From Selenomonas bovis DSM 23594 (GTDB lineage: Bacteria; Bacillota; Negativicutes; Selenomonadales; Selenomonadaceae), in the NCBI RefSeq assembly GCF_000381005.1, contig NZ_KB908385.1, forward strand, positions 25,011 through 89,010: DNA of 64,000 nucleotides, in the 5' to 3' direction. Of this stretch, positions 1 to 8,308 are shown piece by piece (the first letter of the stretch is position 1; each line of letters starts with the position of its first letter). Below the pieces are notes generated by a model. That model ran no database searches and had not been told where the DNA came from. It saw nothing but the letters and a program-made list of their open reading frames with translations. Made by a program: the position numbers and the translations under genes.

Positions 1-162
1 CTTCTTTTCCCAGATGACCATCATCGTCACATATTGCGTATACGTCAGGCCGACCTCCTTGAGGAAGGGATGATAGGCCGCGACAATCTTGCGCGCGCAG
101 GCGTAGATGGGAAAGCAAAGCTGCTTATCCAGCAGCAGCAGGTCTTCTTTTTCTTTTGCCAT
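1..162 (-). CDS. ohrR: OhrR-like MarR-family regulator (partial, C-terminus off the window)
   Basis: The first 54 codons of a gene that continues past the left edge. The N-terminus carries LDKQLCFPIYACARKI followed by YTQYVTMMVIWE, the arrangement of OhrR proteins, in which an N-terminal cysteine (here within QLCF) senses organic peroxides and the Tyr/Trp-rich stretch leads into the winged helix of the MarR fold. In this family the reduced dimer represses an ohr peroxidase gene and often itself. The start ATG at 160-162 follows an AAAGGA ribosome site. Only the N-terminus is visible, so the DNA-binding helix cannot be checked. The cysteine motif makes OhrR clearly more likely than a generic MarR protein. 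Confidence 0.75.
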   Translation of the reverse strand, partial: MAKEKEDLLLLDKQLCFPIYACARKIVAAYHPFLKEVGLTYTQYVTMMVIWEKK

Positions 163-233
163 AGAGGATTCCTTTCCAGCGCATCAGCGGAAAGTACTGA
201 TACGGATTCTTATTTTTATTCTATACTGCTTTT

Positions 234-305
234 ATTTTAGCAAAATAAGGAACGTCCGTAAAGATAATTTCTGAAAATTATATTGTATAAAACTATCTTT
301 GTATA
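234..305 (-). promoter_or_regulatory. candidate promoters and operator of the ohrR-like gene
   Basis: Two minus-strand sigma-A-like candidates are visible: TTTACG-17-TAAAAT (234-262) and, further upstream, TATACA-17-TATAAT (277-305). The second -10 sits inside an AT-rich stretch containing TACAAT, the half-site shared by known OhrR boxes. Autoregulation is a reasonable guess, but the palindrome is incomplete. Confidence 0.35.
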
Positions 306-324
306 CTGACCGCCCAAAACAAAG

Positions 325-355
325 ACGCCGCACAGTCATGTTGACTGCGCGGCGT
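325..355 (-). terminator. rho-independent terminator of the 119-residue unknown gene
   Basis: Near-perfect inverted repeat with 14-bp arms (ACGCCGCACAGTCA and its partner, one G-U pair) and a 3-nt loop. On the minus strand it is followed by a T-rich run (CTTTGTTTT), so it ends transcription coming from the gene at 380-739. Confidence 0.8.
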
Positions 356-379
356 GCGATAAGGAAGTGAAACAAAACC

Positions 380-739
380 TCAGGCACTCGCCGTGTCCCT
401 GCGGAAATAATCCTCGACGAGGCGATCCCAGCCGCTCTCGCAGATGGTCTGTTCTCCGCATTCGTCCTGATAGAGTGAAAGGGCGATATTCATGAGGGAG
501 TCGGCGATATAGGCGTCCTCCGCCATGCCGAAAGCTCCGTAGCTCTCAGCGAGCGCTGCGACCTGCGAGGCGAGGCGCTCGCTCGGCAGTGCATCGAGAA
601 TCTCGTACATTGCGCGCGCGTACTCCGCTGTCTCCCGCTTGTACGCCTCCGGCGTCCTCGCCGCCGCCTCGATGAGCTGGCGCGTCCTGCTCAGCGCGAT
701 GATCCGCACGCGCTCAGCGCGCATTTCCTCTCCCTGCAT
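380..739 (-). CDS. hypothetical protein, 119 residues
   Basis: I do not recognise this protein. It is a soluble, helix-rich, acidic chain without signal peptide or membrane segment; it begins MQGEEMRAERVRIIALSRTR and contains two cysteines near the C-terminus (DECGEQTICESG). The start at 739 is chosen because GGGAGG lies 7 bases upstream; an ATG further upstream (802) would be in frame but has no ribosome site. It sits alone between the serA terminator and its own strong terminator, so it is probably monocistronic. Nothing in the context suggests a function. Codon use is like its neighbours, which supports a real gene. Confidence 0.65.
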   Translation of the reverse strand: MQGEEMRAERVRIIALSRTRQLIEAAARTPEAYKRETAEYARAMYEILDALPSERLASQVAALAESYGAFGMAEDAYIADSLMNIALSLYQDECGEQTICESGWDRLVEDYFRRDTASA

Positions 740-822
740 GATGTTTCCTCCCTGCGTTTTCCGTTTGAGGACTATTATATGGCAGGCAGAGAAAAATTGC
801 AAAGATTATTCTGTATACATGT

Positions 823-851
823 AAAGGGCTGCCGATGCACGGCAGCCCTTT
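823..851 (-). terminator. terminator downstream of serA
   Basis: Inverted repeat AAAGGGCTGCC / GGCAGCCCTTT with a 7-nt loop. It is symmetric with only a short T run on the minus strand, so it may work weakly or in both directions. It lies 55 bp past the serA stop codon. Confidence 0.65.
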
Positions 852-906
852 GACATTATCTGGATGATATTTGCTGTTTTCTACCTATTTAATATAGGAG
901 CCTTTC

Positions 907-2490
907 TCAAACGGCGTAGAAGTTGACGAGCTTTGCGTCGAAGATGCCGTCGAGCGCCTTGATGGAGGCGAGGACTTTCTCGGGGATGTCGTCGTCGATT
1001 GTGAGCACCATGAGATTCGTCTCCTGATCCTTCGTGCCGCCGACCTGCATACCGGAGATGTTGATATGGGAATTGCCCATGATGGAGCCAATCGTGCCGA
1101 TGACGCCCGGGCGGTTGATGTGCGGCATGACGAGGATGCGCGCGTGCGGGTCGACGTCGACGCGGAAGTCGTTGATGGTCACGATGCGTCCCTCATCGCC
1201 GAAGAGCGTGCCCGCGACGGCGACTTCCGTATCGCCGGACTTCGCCGTGACGGTGATGAGATTGGCGAAGCTGCCCGCGTCCTTTTCCTTTTTCTCGGAG
1301 ACTTTGATGCCGCGCTCCTTCGCGAGGCTCGGCGCGTTGACGTAGTTGACCTCGCCCTCCATGACGGGGTTGAGCATGCCCTTGATGGCGGCCGTCGTGA
1401 CGAGGTTCGTATTGACCTCCGTGATGTCGCCTTGGTATTTGACCTCGACGCTGTCGACGGGGCCTGCGGCGAGCGAGGTGACCGTGCAGCCAAGACGCTC
1501 CGCGAGGTTGAGGTACGGCGAGATGACCTTCATGACCTCCGGCGAGACCGGCGCCATGTTGACGGCCGTCGCGACCGGCTCGCCGTGGAGCGCCGCGAGG
1601 ATGCCCTTCGCGACGTCGACGGAGACGCCGATCTGCGCCTCGACCGTCGAGGCGCCGAGATGCGGCGTGAGCACAATGCCCGGTACGCCGACAAGCGGAT
1701 GATCCTTCGTGACCGGCTCCTTCGTGTAGACGTCGATGGCCGCGCCCGCGACGATGCCCTGCTTCACGGCCTCCGCGAGATCCTCCTCGACGATGATGCC
1801 GCCGCGCGCGCAGTTCACGAGGCGCACGCCCTTTTTCATCTTCTTCATCTGCTCCATGCCGATCATGCCCTTCGTATCCGGCGTGAGCGGCATGTGCACC
1901 GTGATGAAGTCGGCGTTTTCGATGACCTCGTCAAACGTCGCGACCTTGACACCGAGCGCCTGCGCGCGCTCCTCGTTGATGTAGGGATCGTAGGCGAGCA
2001 CGTTCATCTCGAACGCGAGCGCGCGCTTCGCGACGCCCGAGCCGATGCGGCCCATGCCGATGACGCCGAGCGTCTTGCCGCGCAGCTCGACGCCGACATA
2101 TTTCTTGCGGTTCCACTCGCCCTTCTGCATCGTCTCGTTCGCGATGGGGATGTTGCGGGACATCGCGAGCATCATGGCCATCGTGTGCTCCGTCGCCGCG
2201 ATTGTATTGCCGCCCGGAGAGTTGATGACGATGATGCCGCGCGCCGTCGCGGCGGGGATATCGATGTTGTCGACGCCGACACCGGCGCGGCCGATGATCT
2301 TGAGGTTCGTCGCGCGGTCAATGACCTCCTTCGTCACCTTGGAGGCAGAGCGCACCATGATGGCATCGAACTGCGGGATGATTTCGAGCAGCTCCTCGGC
2401 GGGGAGCTTGTCCTTGACGACCACCTCGAACTCCTTCTGCAGGAGCTCGATGCCTTTCGGGGAAATACCATCAGCTGCTAAAACCTTCAT
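907..2490 (-). CDS. serA: D-3-phosphoglycerate dehydrogenase
   Basis: Catalyses the first step of serine synthesis: NAD-dependent oxidation of 3-phosphoglycerate to 3-phosphohydroxypyruvate. At 527 residues it is the long form found in Bacillus and related bacteria. Visible parts are the N-terminal substrate domain, the Rossmann motif GVIGMGRIGSG (about residue 140), the catalytic arginine in NCARGGI, the histidine in LTPHLGAS, an intervening domain and a C-terminal ACT domain (starting near ILVMPHINRPGVIG) that in this family can bind serine for feedback control. ATG at 2490 has AGGAG at good spacing; an in-frame TTG six bases upstream is too close to it. It is transcribed alone behind a T-box leader, which ties expression to uncharged tRNA. 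Its pathway partner serC is divergent. Confidence 0.97.
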   Translation of the reverse strand: MKVLAADGISPKGIELLQKEFEVVVKDKLPAEELLEIIPQFDAIMVRSASKVTKEVIDRATNLKIIGRAGVGVDNIDIPAATARGIIVINSPGGNTIAATEHTMAMMLAMSRNIPIANETMQKGEWNRKKYVGVELRGKTLGVIGMGRIGSGVAKRALAFEMNVLAYDPYINEERAQALGVKVATFDEVIENADFITVHMPLTPDTKGMIGMEQMKKMKKGVRLVNCARGGIIVEEDLAEAVKQGIVAGAAIDVYTKEPVTKDHPLVGVPGIVLTPHLGASTVEAQIGVSVDVAKGILAALHGEPVATAVNMAPVSPEVMKVISPYLNLAERLGCTVTSLAAGPVDSVEVKYQGDITEVNTNLVTTAAIKGMLNPVMEGEVNYVNAPSLAKERGIKVSEKKEKDAGSFANLITVTAKSGDTEVAVAGTLFGDEGRIVTINDFRVDVDPHARILVMPHINRPGVIGTIGSIMGNSHINISGMQVGGTKDQETNLMVLTIDDDIPEKVLASIKALDGIFDAKLVNFYAV

Positions 2491-2544
2491 TGTCAAATCT
2501 CTCCTTTGGTGGACATTGCGGGAGGCGCCGCGCGGCGTCTTATC

Positions 2545-2771
2545 AAAAAAAGCCCCGCCCCATTGGGGCGAAGCTTCGCTTCACGGTACCACCCAGTTTA
2601 CATGCAACAATGCAACTCATCTCCGCTGTAACGGGCGGTCCCGTCCGGCTCCTCGCCGACCGCTTCAAGGCGGAACGATCTGGTCGCGCCATCGGCTCGC
2701 ACCTGCCGCCGACTCTCTTGAGACGTTTCCAGACGTTTCCTCTGCATCGCGCTTTTGCTGTGTATCTTGAA
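2545..2771 (-). promoter_or_regulatory. T-box riboswitch leader of serA
   Basis: On the minus strand the leader contains the T-box hallmark GGGTGGTACCGTGA (2581-2594), a stem-I region with AGAGAG and GGTGCGAGCCG, and a terminator immediately after the T-box. In this class the T-box bulge pairs with the CCA end of uncharged tRNA and favours the antiterminator. A UCC triplet (plus strand 2672-2674) followed by a purine lies where a specifier codon is expected on the 3' side of stem I, which would select serine tRNA. The element type is clear; the exact specifier is my inference. Confidence 0.9.
2550..2576 (-). terminator. regulated terminator of the serA T-box
   Basis: A 12-bp stem (two G-U pairs) with a 3-nt loop, AAGCTTCGCCCC / GGGGCGGGGCTT, directly followed by a T tract on the minus strand. 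Its 5' arm begins just after the T-box, as required for mutually exclusive terminator and antiterminator folds. Confidence 0.9.
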
Positions 2772-2778
2772 TACATTT

Positions 2779-2807
2779 ATTATATGTCATCCGTTTTGAG
2801 CCGTCAA
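2779..2807 (-). promoter_or_regulatory. serA promoter
   Basis: Minus-strand TTGACG-17 bp-TATAAT, a near-consensus sigma-A promoter placed directly upstream of the T-box leader. Confidence 0.85.
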
Positions 2808-2843
2808 GTGTGCGCATGAAAAAAACATCTTTTGTCTGAATGC

Positions 2844-2872
2844 TTGCTTTTCCCATTCTTTCGCGCTAGAAT
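2844..2872 (+). promoter_or_regulatory. serC promoter
   Basis: TTGCTT-17 bp-TAGAAT on the plus strand, back to back with the serA promoter. The untranslated leader of about 65 nt shows no T-box, so serC seems not to share the serA control. Confidence 0.65.
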
Positions 2873-2944
2873 AGAACAAACTGACAGCCGGAGATTCCAC
2901 CGTGTCTCCGCTCCATCTCTATTCATACTGAGGAGGTTTTTCCC

Positions 2945-4036
2945 TTGGAAGCAAATCGTATCTACAACTTCAACCCGGGGCCTGCGACGCTGCCCCTGCC
3001 CGTGCTCAAAGAGGCGCAGGCGGAGTTCCTCAATTTCCGCGGCAGCGGCATGTCCATCCTCGAGATCAGCCACCGTGCGAAGGAGTATGCCGCCATGCAG
3101 GCGGAGGCCAAGGCTGACATCAAGGAACTCATGGGGCTCGGCGATGACTACGAGGTCCTCTTCATGACGGGCGGTGCGAGCACGCAGTTCGCCTTTCTCC
3201 CGCTGAACTTCGCTTCCAAGGAGCATCCGGGCAGCTACGTCCTCTCCGGCAGCTTTGCCGAAAAGGCTTACAAGGAGGCCGAGCATCTCGGCGTCGGCGA
3301 GATCGTCGCCTCGAGCAAGGAGGGCGGCTACCGCCACATCCCGACGCAGGACGAGCTCAAAATCGATGAGAACGCCGCCTACGTCCACCTCTGCTACAAC
3401 AACACCATCTACGGCACGGAGTACCACTACATCCCGGACACGAAGGGCGTGCCCCTCTTCGCTGACATGTCGAGCGACATGCTCTCGCGTCCCATCGACT
3501 TCTCGAAATTCGATTTCATCTATGCCGGCGTGCAGAAGAACCTCGGCCCCGCGGGCGTGACGCTCGTCGTCGCGAAGAAATCCTTCCTCGAGAAGAGCCC
3601 GGAAAAGCTGCCGACGATGTTCAAGTACGAGACCTTCTTCAAGAAGGATTCCCTCTACAACACACCGCCGGCCTTCAACATCTACATGGTCGGCAAGGTC
3701 GCTGCCTGGATCAAGTCCGAGGGCGGTCTCGCGGAGATGGCGAAGCGCAACAAGAAAAAGGCCGACCGCCTCTATGGCGTCATCGATGCCTCGAACGGTT
3801 TCTATCGCGGCCATGCGGAAAAAGAAAGCCGTTCGTTTATGAACGTAACATTCAGGCTGCCGAGTGAAGAGCTTGAAAAAACGTTTGTGGCCGAGGCGCT
3901 CGCGCAGGGTCTCGGCGGCGTCAAGGGCCACCGCAGCGTCGGCGGCATGCGCGCCTCCATCTACAATGCGATGACCTATGAGGGCGTCGACCAGCTCGCA
4001 TCCTTCATGGAAGATTTCCAGAAAACGCACGCCTGA
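2945..4036 (+). CDS. serC: phosphoserine aminotransferase
   Basis: Pyridoxal-phosphate enzyme for the second step of serine synthesis, converting 3-phosphohydroxypyruvate plus glutamate into phosphoserine. It can also act in pyridoxal phosphate synthesis. The 363-residue length and the family signatures are normal: IYNFNPGPATLP at the N-terminus, GGASTQF, the PLP-lysine region YAGVQKNLGPAG, and the C-terminal GGVKGHRSVGGMRASIYNA. The start is a TTG (2945) with GAGGAGG eight bases upstream; no ATG fits. Divergent from serA, and followed by a strong terminator. The phosphatase for the last step is not in this window. Confidence 0.97.
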   Translation: MEANRIYNFNPGPATLPLPVLKEAQAEFLNFRGSGMSILEISHRAKEYAAMQAEAKADIKELMGLGDDYEVLFMTGGASTQFAFLPLNFASKEHPGSYVLSGSFAEKAYKEAEHLGVGEIVASSKEGGYRHIPTQDELKIDENAAYVHLCYNNTIYGTEYHYIPDTKGVPLFADMSSDMLSRPIDFSKFDFIYAGVQKNLGPAGVTLVVAKKSFLEKSPEKLPTMFKYETFFKKDSLYNTPPAFNIYMVGKVAAWIKSEGGLAEMAKRNKKKADRLYGVIDASNGFYRGHAEKESRSFMNVTFRLPSEELEKTFVAEALAQGLGGVKGHRSVGGMRASIYNAMTYEGVDQLASFMEDFQKTHA

Positions 4037-4080
4037 TGGTCATAAAACGACTATTTTCCTAAAAATAGAAAGCAGTCCAG

Positions 4081-4123
4081 AACAAGGAAAGAGTTTCTCC
4101 ACAGAGACCGCTCTTTCCTTGTT
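4081..4123 (+). terminator. serC terminator
   Basis: Perfect 13-bp arms (AACAAGGAAAGAG / CTCTTTCCTTGTT) around a 17-nt loop, followed by a T-rich stretch. It overlaps the -35 region of the next promoter. Confidence 0.85.
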
Positions 4124-4147
4124 TATTTGCGCCTTTTTTTGTATAAT
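4119..4147 (+). promoter_or_regulatory. promoter of the DeoR-family regulator gene
   Basis: TTGTTT-17 bp-TATAAT. The -35 hexamer begins inside the serC terminator arm. Confidence 0.65.
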
Positions 4148-4182
4148 AATGTTAGTTATATGCAGGAAAGGGTGATTATATC

Positions 4183-4956
4183 ATGCATATAAGACAGACA
4201 AAATTACTCGATATCGTCAACCGCAAACAGAAGGTTTCTGTGACGGATCTCGCGGAAGCGCTGAATGTCTCAGAGGTCACAATCCGCAAAGACCTCACCG
4301 CCTTGGAGCAGAAGGGGCTGCTTCATCGGGAGCATGGATACGCTGTCATGAGTGTTTCAAACAAAGCCTTGCATCAACTGTCTTTCAATTATGAACGAAA
4401 ACGACGGATTGCGGTTCGTGCGGCAGAGTCCGTCAAAAATGGTGAGACTGTCATGCTGAGTTCTGGTGCCTGCTGCACTTTACTGGCCGAAGAGCTCGCA
4501 ATCCATAAGAACGATGTGACCATCATCACGAACTCCGCGTTCCTAGCTGATTTTATCCGCAAATACCCGAAGACACATGTCATCCTGCTCGGCGGCGACT
4601 ACCAGAATGATGCGCAGGTGCTCGTCGGGCCGCTCGTCAGGGCATGCGCCTCCCAGTTCAGTGCCGACAAGATTTTCGTCAGCTCGGATGGCTTCGGTGA
4701 GCAGGGCTCCATGTCTGCGGACCTCATGCGGGCGGAGGCCATCCGCGCCATGGCGGAAAGCGCCGACAAGATCATCCTGCTTGCCGAGGCAGCCACGCTC
4801 GAGCGCAAGAGTCTCGTGCAGGAGTTCCCACTCGATAAGATAGACTGCATTTATACGGATGAACGGCCGCACTGCAGCACGCTCAAGCAACTCGAGCAGC
4901 ATGGGGTACAGATTGAGATGGCCCCCGCGTCCCCAAGGACTCACACGGAGTCATAA
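4183..4956 (+). CDS. DeoR/GlpR-family transcriptional regulator
   Basis: 257 residues with the classic two-domain layout. The N-terminal DeoR helix-turn-helix (about residues 5-55, VSVTDLAEALNVSEVTIRKDL) is followed by a sugar-phosphate-sensing domain with the family motifs SSGACC, ITNSAFLADF and LLGGDYQ. Such proteins usually repress sugar or deoxynucleoside catabolic operons and respond to a phosphorylated sugar. No sugar operon lies next to it, so it is an orphan here and its ligand cannot be named. ATG at 4183 follows GGAAAGG. It has its own promoter and ends at a bidirectional terminator. Confidence 0.88.
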   Translation: MHIRQTKLLDIVNRKQKVSVTDLAEALNVSEVTIRKDLTALEQKGLLHREHGYAVMSVSNKALHQLSFNYERKRRIAVRAAESVKNGETVMLSSGACCTLLAEELAIHKNDVTIITNSAFLADFIRKYPKTHVILLGGDYQNDAQVLVGPLVRACASQFSADKIFVSSDGFGEQGSMSADLMRAEAIRAMAESADKIILLAEAATLERKSLVQEFPLDKIDCIYTDERPHCSTLKQLEQHGVQIEMAPASPRTHTES

Positions 4957-4987
4957 CACTAGCAAAAGCAAGACATCATCATAAATA

Positions 4988-5022
4988 AAAACGCAGCTGC
5001 GGAGATGTCCGCAGCTGCGTTT
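4988..5022. terminator. bidirectional terminator between convergent genes
   Basis: Perfect 15-bp arms (AAACGCAGCTGCGGA / TCCGCAGCTGCGTTT) with a 4-nt loop. It has A-rich flank on the left and T-rich on the right, serving both the DeoR-type gene (plus) and the DUF4127 gene (minus). Confidence 0.85.
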
Positions 5023-5062
5023 CTTATGGAAGCACTGATACCTTGGGTGCTCCCTTGTATTG

Positions 5063-6655
5063 TTATTTCCCCAGCGTGATATCCGCCTCGAACATGCGGT
5101 TCCACGGGAACGATACCGTAAGATCCGCGAGACCGTCAAGCGGCGGCAGATTCTCCTCTGCGAAGCGGATCAGGAAGCGCCGCGCACGGCTCTCGACTGC
5201 CTCGCGCTTGCTGTCGAGACTGCCGTAGACGCCCTCCCCGCGCAGCCAGGCGAGCTGGCGCGCGAGGACGTTGCGCACGTTGGCCTGATAGGCCCAGTCA
5301 TCGAGATAGCGCGTGAGCAGGAGATCATCGATGGCGTCATCTTTCATGCGATGCGTGAGCATACCCTCGCCGAGCACGAAGCCCGTGCTGTTCGTCGCCG
5401 TGTTCCAACCCGCGTAGGCACGGAGCTTGAAGAGCAGTCCGCGCGATTTAAGCTCCTGCATGAGCGCATTGTCGGCGCCGTTCGCGTAGGCGATATCCGC
5501 GACGCCGACGGGATAGCCCGCGTTCACATAATCCTCGACGATGCTCGCCATGAACTTCGTGCCCTCGCGCGCCGTTCCGTCGTTCGCGCGGTCATTCGCC
5601 TCATACGTCTTGCCATTCGGATTCGTGTTGACCATCAGCACGAAGTCAGCCTTAGCAGGTGCATCGACCGCCATGCCGCCCGCCGCGGCGACGGCATCGG
5701 CGATGGACGCACTGATGGGCTCGTCGGAGTAGGATGGGACGGTCGCGCCGCCGCGTCCCCAGTTATAGCGCACGAAGACGAACGGCACCTGGCGCTCGAT
5801 GTCATTGACGGCACGCGTCAGAAGCAGCATGCCGATCTCATCGATGCCTGCCATGGCCTGATAGCGCGTCTTGCCGAGATCCTTGCCATAGTCTGCAAGG
5901 TGACGGCTCTCGAGATGTGTCTGCGAGTACGGCGCATTGTCGTCACGGCCGAGCACGAAATAGTTAAAATCATTTGCGCGCGTGAGGTCGATGAGACGCT
6001 TGTTCGCGTCGAAATTCTTCGCGCGGCGCCCCAGCCAATCCGCGAGGGATTTCTGCGGGATGAGCTTCTCGAGGAACGCGTATTCCTTCTTCTCGCGACG
6101 CGTGAGACCCTCGACCTCGCTCTTGTCCTTGAGCACAGTATAGCGGAAGATATCTGCGCCGTAGTTCCGATAGTAGCCTGGCTCTTCGTGGCCCGAGGCC
6201 TCGCCGGAACGCGGCGTACGCATGATAGAGCCGAAGACGTAGAGCGAGAGCTTCGGATTCTCCTTGCGGAACACCGCGAACCTCTCTGCGCGCGCGAGGA
6301 TCTGCTCCTCCGTGTACTCGTGCTTGCGCGAGCCGACGAGACTGCCGTAGAGCATGGCGTCCGATGAGATGACGGCCGCTCTAGCATCCTTGGCGTTCTC
6401 ATCGAGCCACTGCCAGAGCTCGTCTGGATGACCAAGATTCTGACGGCTGCCGAGCAGCTCGTCCGGCGGTACAACCACATCGTAGCCGAGCTTCTCGACG
6501 GCGGCCGCCGTCTGCTTATCAGAAATCGGCCGGTTGTCGTGCGGGATGAAGATGATTTTATCCGGCGCTTTCTCCTTGTGGCGCGCGTCCGCGCTGGGCA
6601 CCGCGGCGAACAGCACGCAGAGCAGCACGCAGAGACATCTGAGCCATCGTTTCAT
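5063..6655 (-). CDS. exported DUF4127-family protein
   Basis: 530 residues. A lysine/arginine-rich start and hydrophobic core (KRWLRCLCVLLCVLFAAVP) ending near SADA look like a cleavable signal peptide, so the mature protein is probably periplasmic or extracellular. The body matches my memory of DUF4127: FIPHDNRPIS, PPDELLGSR, SSDAMLYGSLVGSR, GRDDNAP, FVRYNWGRGG and GWNTATNSTG. No reaction is established for the family as far as I know; the conserved Asp/Asn/Arg residues suggest an enzyme, possibly acting on envelope carbohydrate (inference). ATG at 6655 has GGAGGGAGG upstream. It is last in a three-gene minus-strand cluster, 26 bp after the preceding gene. Confidence 0.85.
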   Translation of the reverse strand: MKRWLRCLCVLLCVLFAAVPSADARHKEKAPDKIIFIPHDNRPISDKQTAAAVEKLGYDVVVPPDELLGSRQNLGHPDELWQWLDENAKDARAAVISSDAMLYGSLVGSRKHEYTEEQILARAERFAVFRKENPKLSLYVFGSIMRTPRSGEASGHEEPGYYRNYGADIFRYTVLKDKSEVEGLTRREKKEYAFLEKLIPQKSLADWLGRRAKNFDANKRLIDLTRANDFNYFVLGRDDNAPYSQTHLESRHLADYGKDLGKTRYQAMAGIDEIGMLLLTRAVNDIERQVPFVFVRYNWGRGGATVPSYSDEPISASIADAVAAAGGMAVDAPAKADFVLMVNTNPNGKTYEANDRANDGTAREGTKFMASIVEDYVNAGYPVGVADIAYANGADNALMQELKSRGLLFKLRAYAGWNTATNSTGFVLGEGMLTHRMKDDAIDDLLLTRYLDDWAYQANVRNVLARQLAWLRGEGVYGSLDSKREAVESRARRFLIRFAEENLPPLDGLADLTVSFPWNRMFEADITLGK

Positions 6656-6681
6656 AGGTACCTCCCTCCGTTTCTCTCGTA

Positions 6682-7362
6682 TCACTTCACAAGTTCAAGC
6701 AGCGATGCCTTTACATCGTCCGGCACATCGAGCCGCGTCTCGAAGAGGATCCCCCCCTCCTGCGGCGTCGCGCTCTTGATCTCTACCATATCGAGCAGGC
6801 GATGGCCTCGCACCTCGGTCTGGCCGAGACGCGAGGCCGCGAGAACGTCGCTGTAATCGACGAAGATTGTATTATGCTTGATCTTCACAGGCAGATCCTC
6901 CGGCATCTCGAGATGGCCGACCATGCGCTCTGCCATCGAGAGTGAGATGCGCGAAAAGACCCAGCTCATGAGCCCGTGCTGCGGGATATTCTTCTCTCGC
7001 ACGCGGAATTTCATATAGGACTTATCCCCATCGTGCACGAAGTCCTCGATGGTGCCTGTAAGCTCGACAGGGCCTACCTTGCGCGTGTCCGCCGTGATCT
7101 TCAGACGGCCGTTCGCGAGCGACTGGAGCCTGAGCCCCTTGACAGGCGCCGTGTCGCCTGCGTCCGCGAGCGACTTCGCGATGGCATCGTTCATCATCTC
7201 ATCCGAGACGAAGAGCTTTCCATCCGCGATTTCCTCGAGTGTCGCACGGTCCCAGGTATCGCGTACCACCTGGATGGCCGGTCCGTAGTCCTTGACAGCC
7301 TGTTCGACCTTCGCGATGTCGATTTTCGCGAGCGCCTGCTGCCAGCTTGCCGGCATATCCAT
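6682..7362 (-). CDS. conserved hypothetical protein, possibly lipid-binding (LmeA/DUF2993-like)
   Basis: 226 residues, no signal peptide or membrane helix seen. The middle part (GLRLQSLANGRLKITADTRK, then a beta-rich stretch with KFRVREKNIPQHG and PVKIKHNTIFVDYSDV) recalls the elongated beta-sheet fold of LmeA/DUF2993 lipid-binding proteins, but this is a pattern impression, not a firm match. Start ATG at 7362 follows AAGGAGGAGG. It lies between a DUF2225 zinc protein and an exported DUF4127 protein with short gaps, so the three are probably cotranscribed. Function unknown. Confidence 0.6.
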   Translation of the reverse strand: MDMPASWQQALAKIDIAKVEQAVKDYGPAIQVVRDTWDRATLEEIADGKLFVSDEMMNDAIAKSLADAGDTAPVKGLRLQSLANGRLKITADTRKVGPVELTGTIEDFVHDGDKSYMKFRVREKNIPQHGLMSWVFSRISLSMAERMVGHLEMPEDLPVKIKHNTIFVDYSDVLAASRLGQTEVRGHRLLDMVEIKSATPQEGGILFETRLDVPDDVKASLLELVK

Positions 7363-7451
7363 AAAGCTACCTCCTCCTTATGAAAGCATGCAGATCGTGT
7401 GCCCCGTGTCGTCCCGCCGGGTCTCGCACCGATGAGAGACTGCCGCGTGCC

Positions 7452-8138
7452 TCAAGCCTCCGCTGCGTCTTTTTTCTCACGGATCTCCTGCCAGAGATCG
7501 CGCGCATGGTCGTAGATTTTCGGATCCATGACGCGCAGATTCTGGTCGCCGATGATACGGGAGAGATATTGCGTCGCCTTCTCCATCTCACCGAGCCGAT
7601 AATAGATGGCACCGATGAGATAGATGACCATGTTGTCCGTCATCGCGCCCTGCGGGTAGTGCTCTTTCATGATGGACTGGTCATAGAGCTCCGCCGCATG
7701 CCGCATCGCTTCCTGCTCATGCGCCTCGTCTCCTGCCGAGCGATAGACCCAGCCGAGATGCAGGTAGAGCCCCGCTCGGTGCGCGAGCGAAGCGTCGATG
7801 AGCTCCGCATAGTAGATGGCGAGCTTATAGGAGGCGACGGCCTCCGGCACGCCGCGCACCGGTGTGAACTCGAGCGCGAGTTGACGCTTGCTCAGGAACT
7901 CGCGGATCTTCTGCTTATTGCGCGCGGGGAGCGGCGTGAGGAAATGCTTCTCGTCCGCCGCGAAGCCGCAGTGCTCGCAGAACCAGATATGATAATAGTA
8001 GGGATTGATGCCCTTATAGTGAACGCAGAAATCCTCGTCCGTCTTCTCCGCGATGATCCGCGATTTCAGCTTGATGACGCGAGTTGTTTCACCGCAGATC
8101 GGACATGGCTTATCAACGACAAATGTATATTCCCCCAT
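7452..8138 (-). CDS. DUF2225 family zinc-ribbon/TPR-like protein
   Basis: 228 residues. The N-terminus holds a likely zinc site with two CxxC pairs, CPICG (C12, C15) and CEHCG (C54, C57), plus the DUF2225 features FCVHYKGINPYYYHIWFC. The C-terminal two thirds are helical and contain repeats resembling tetratricopeptide helices (LGWVYRSAGDEAHEQEA, IGAIYYRLGEMEKATQYL). No enzymatic role is known to me; such proteins are often linked to envelope or sporulation-type genes in Firmicutes. The start at 8138 has AAGGAG nine bases upstream; the overlapping GCATGCATG repeats offer other ATGs, but these are out of frame. Confidence 0.85.
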   Translation of the reverse strand: MGEYTFVVDKPCPICGETTRVIKLKSRIIAEKTDEDFCVHYKGINPYYYHIWFCEHCGFAADEKHFLTPLPARNKQKIREFLSKRQLALEFTPVRGVPEAVASYKLAIYYAELIDASLAHRAGLYLHLGWVYRSAGDEAHEQEAMRHAAELYDQSIMKEHYPQGAMTDNMVIYLIGAIYYRLGEMEKATQYLSRIIGDQNLRVMDPKIYDHARDLWQEIREKKDAAEA

Positions 8139-8198
8139 GCATGCATGCTCCTTCCCTAGATGTTCCATTATCGTATCATAGATTCCTTAAAAAGAAAA

Positions 8199-8220
8199 GA
8201 GCCGTGCGCTCGCACAGCTC
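8199..8220 (-). terminator. terminator of the glycogen operon
   Basis: Imperfect hairpin (GAGC.GTGC / GCAC.GCTC) followed on the minus strand by TTTTCTTTTT. It lies about 90 bp past the last gene of the operon. Confidence 0.7.
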
Positions 8221-8308
8221 CTTCCCCTTGCGCTGATGACCTATGAGCCATCGCACAGAGCACATGGTTCTCGGTGACGTATGTCTCGGACCGTATGCCA
8301 CGCCGCCG

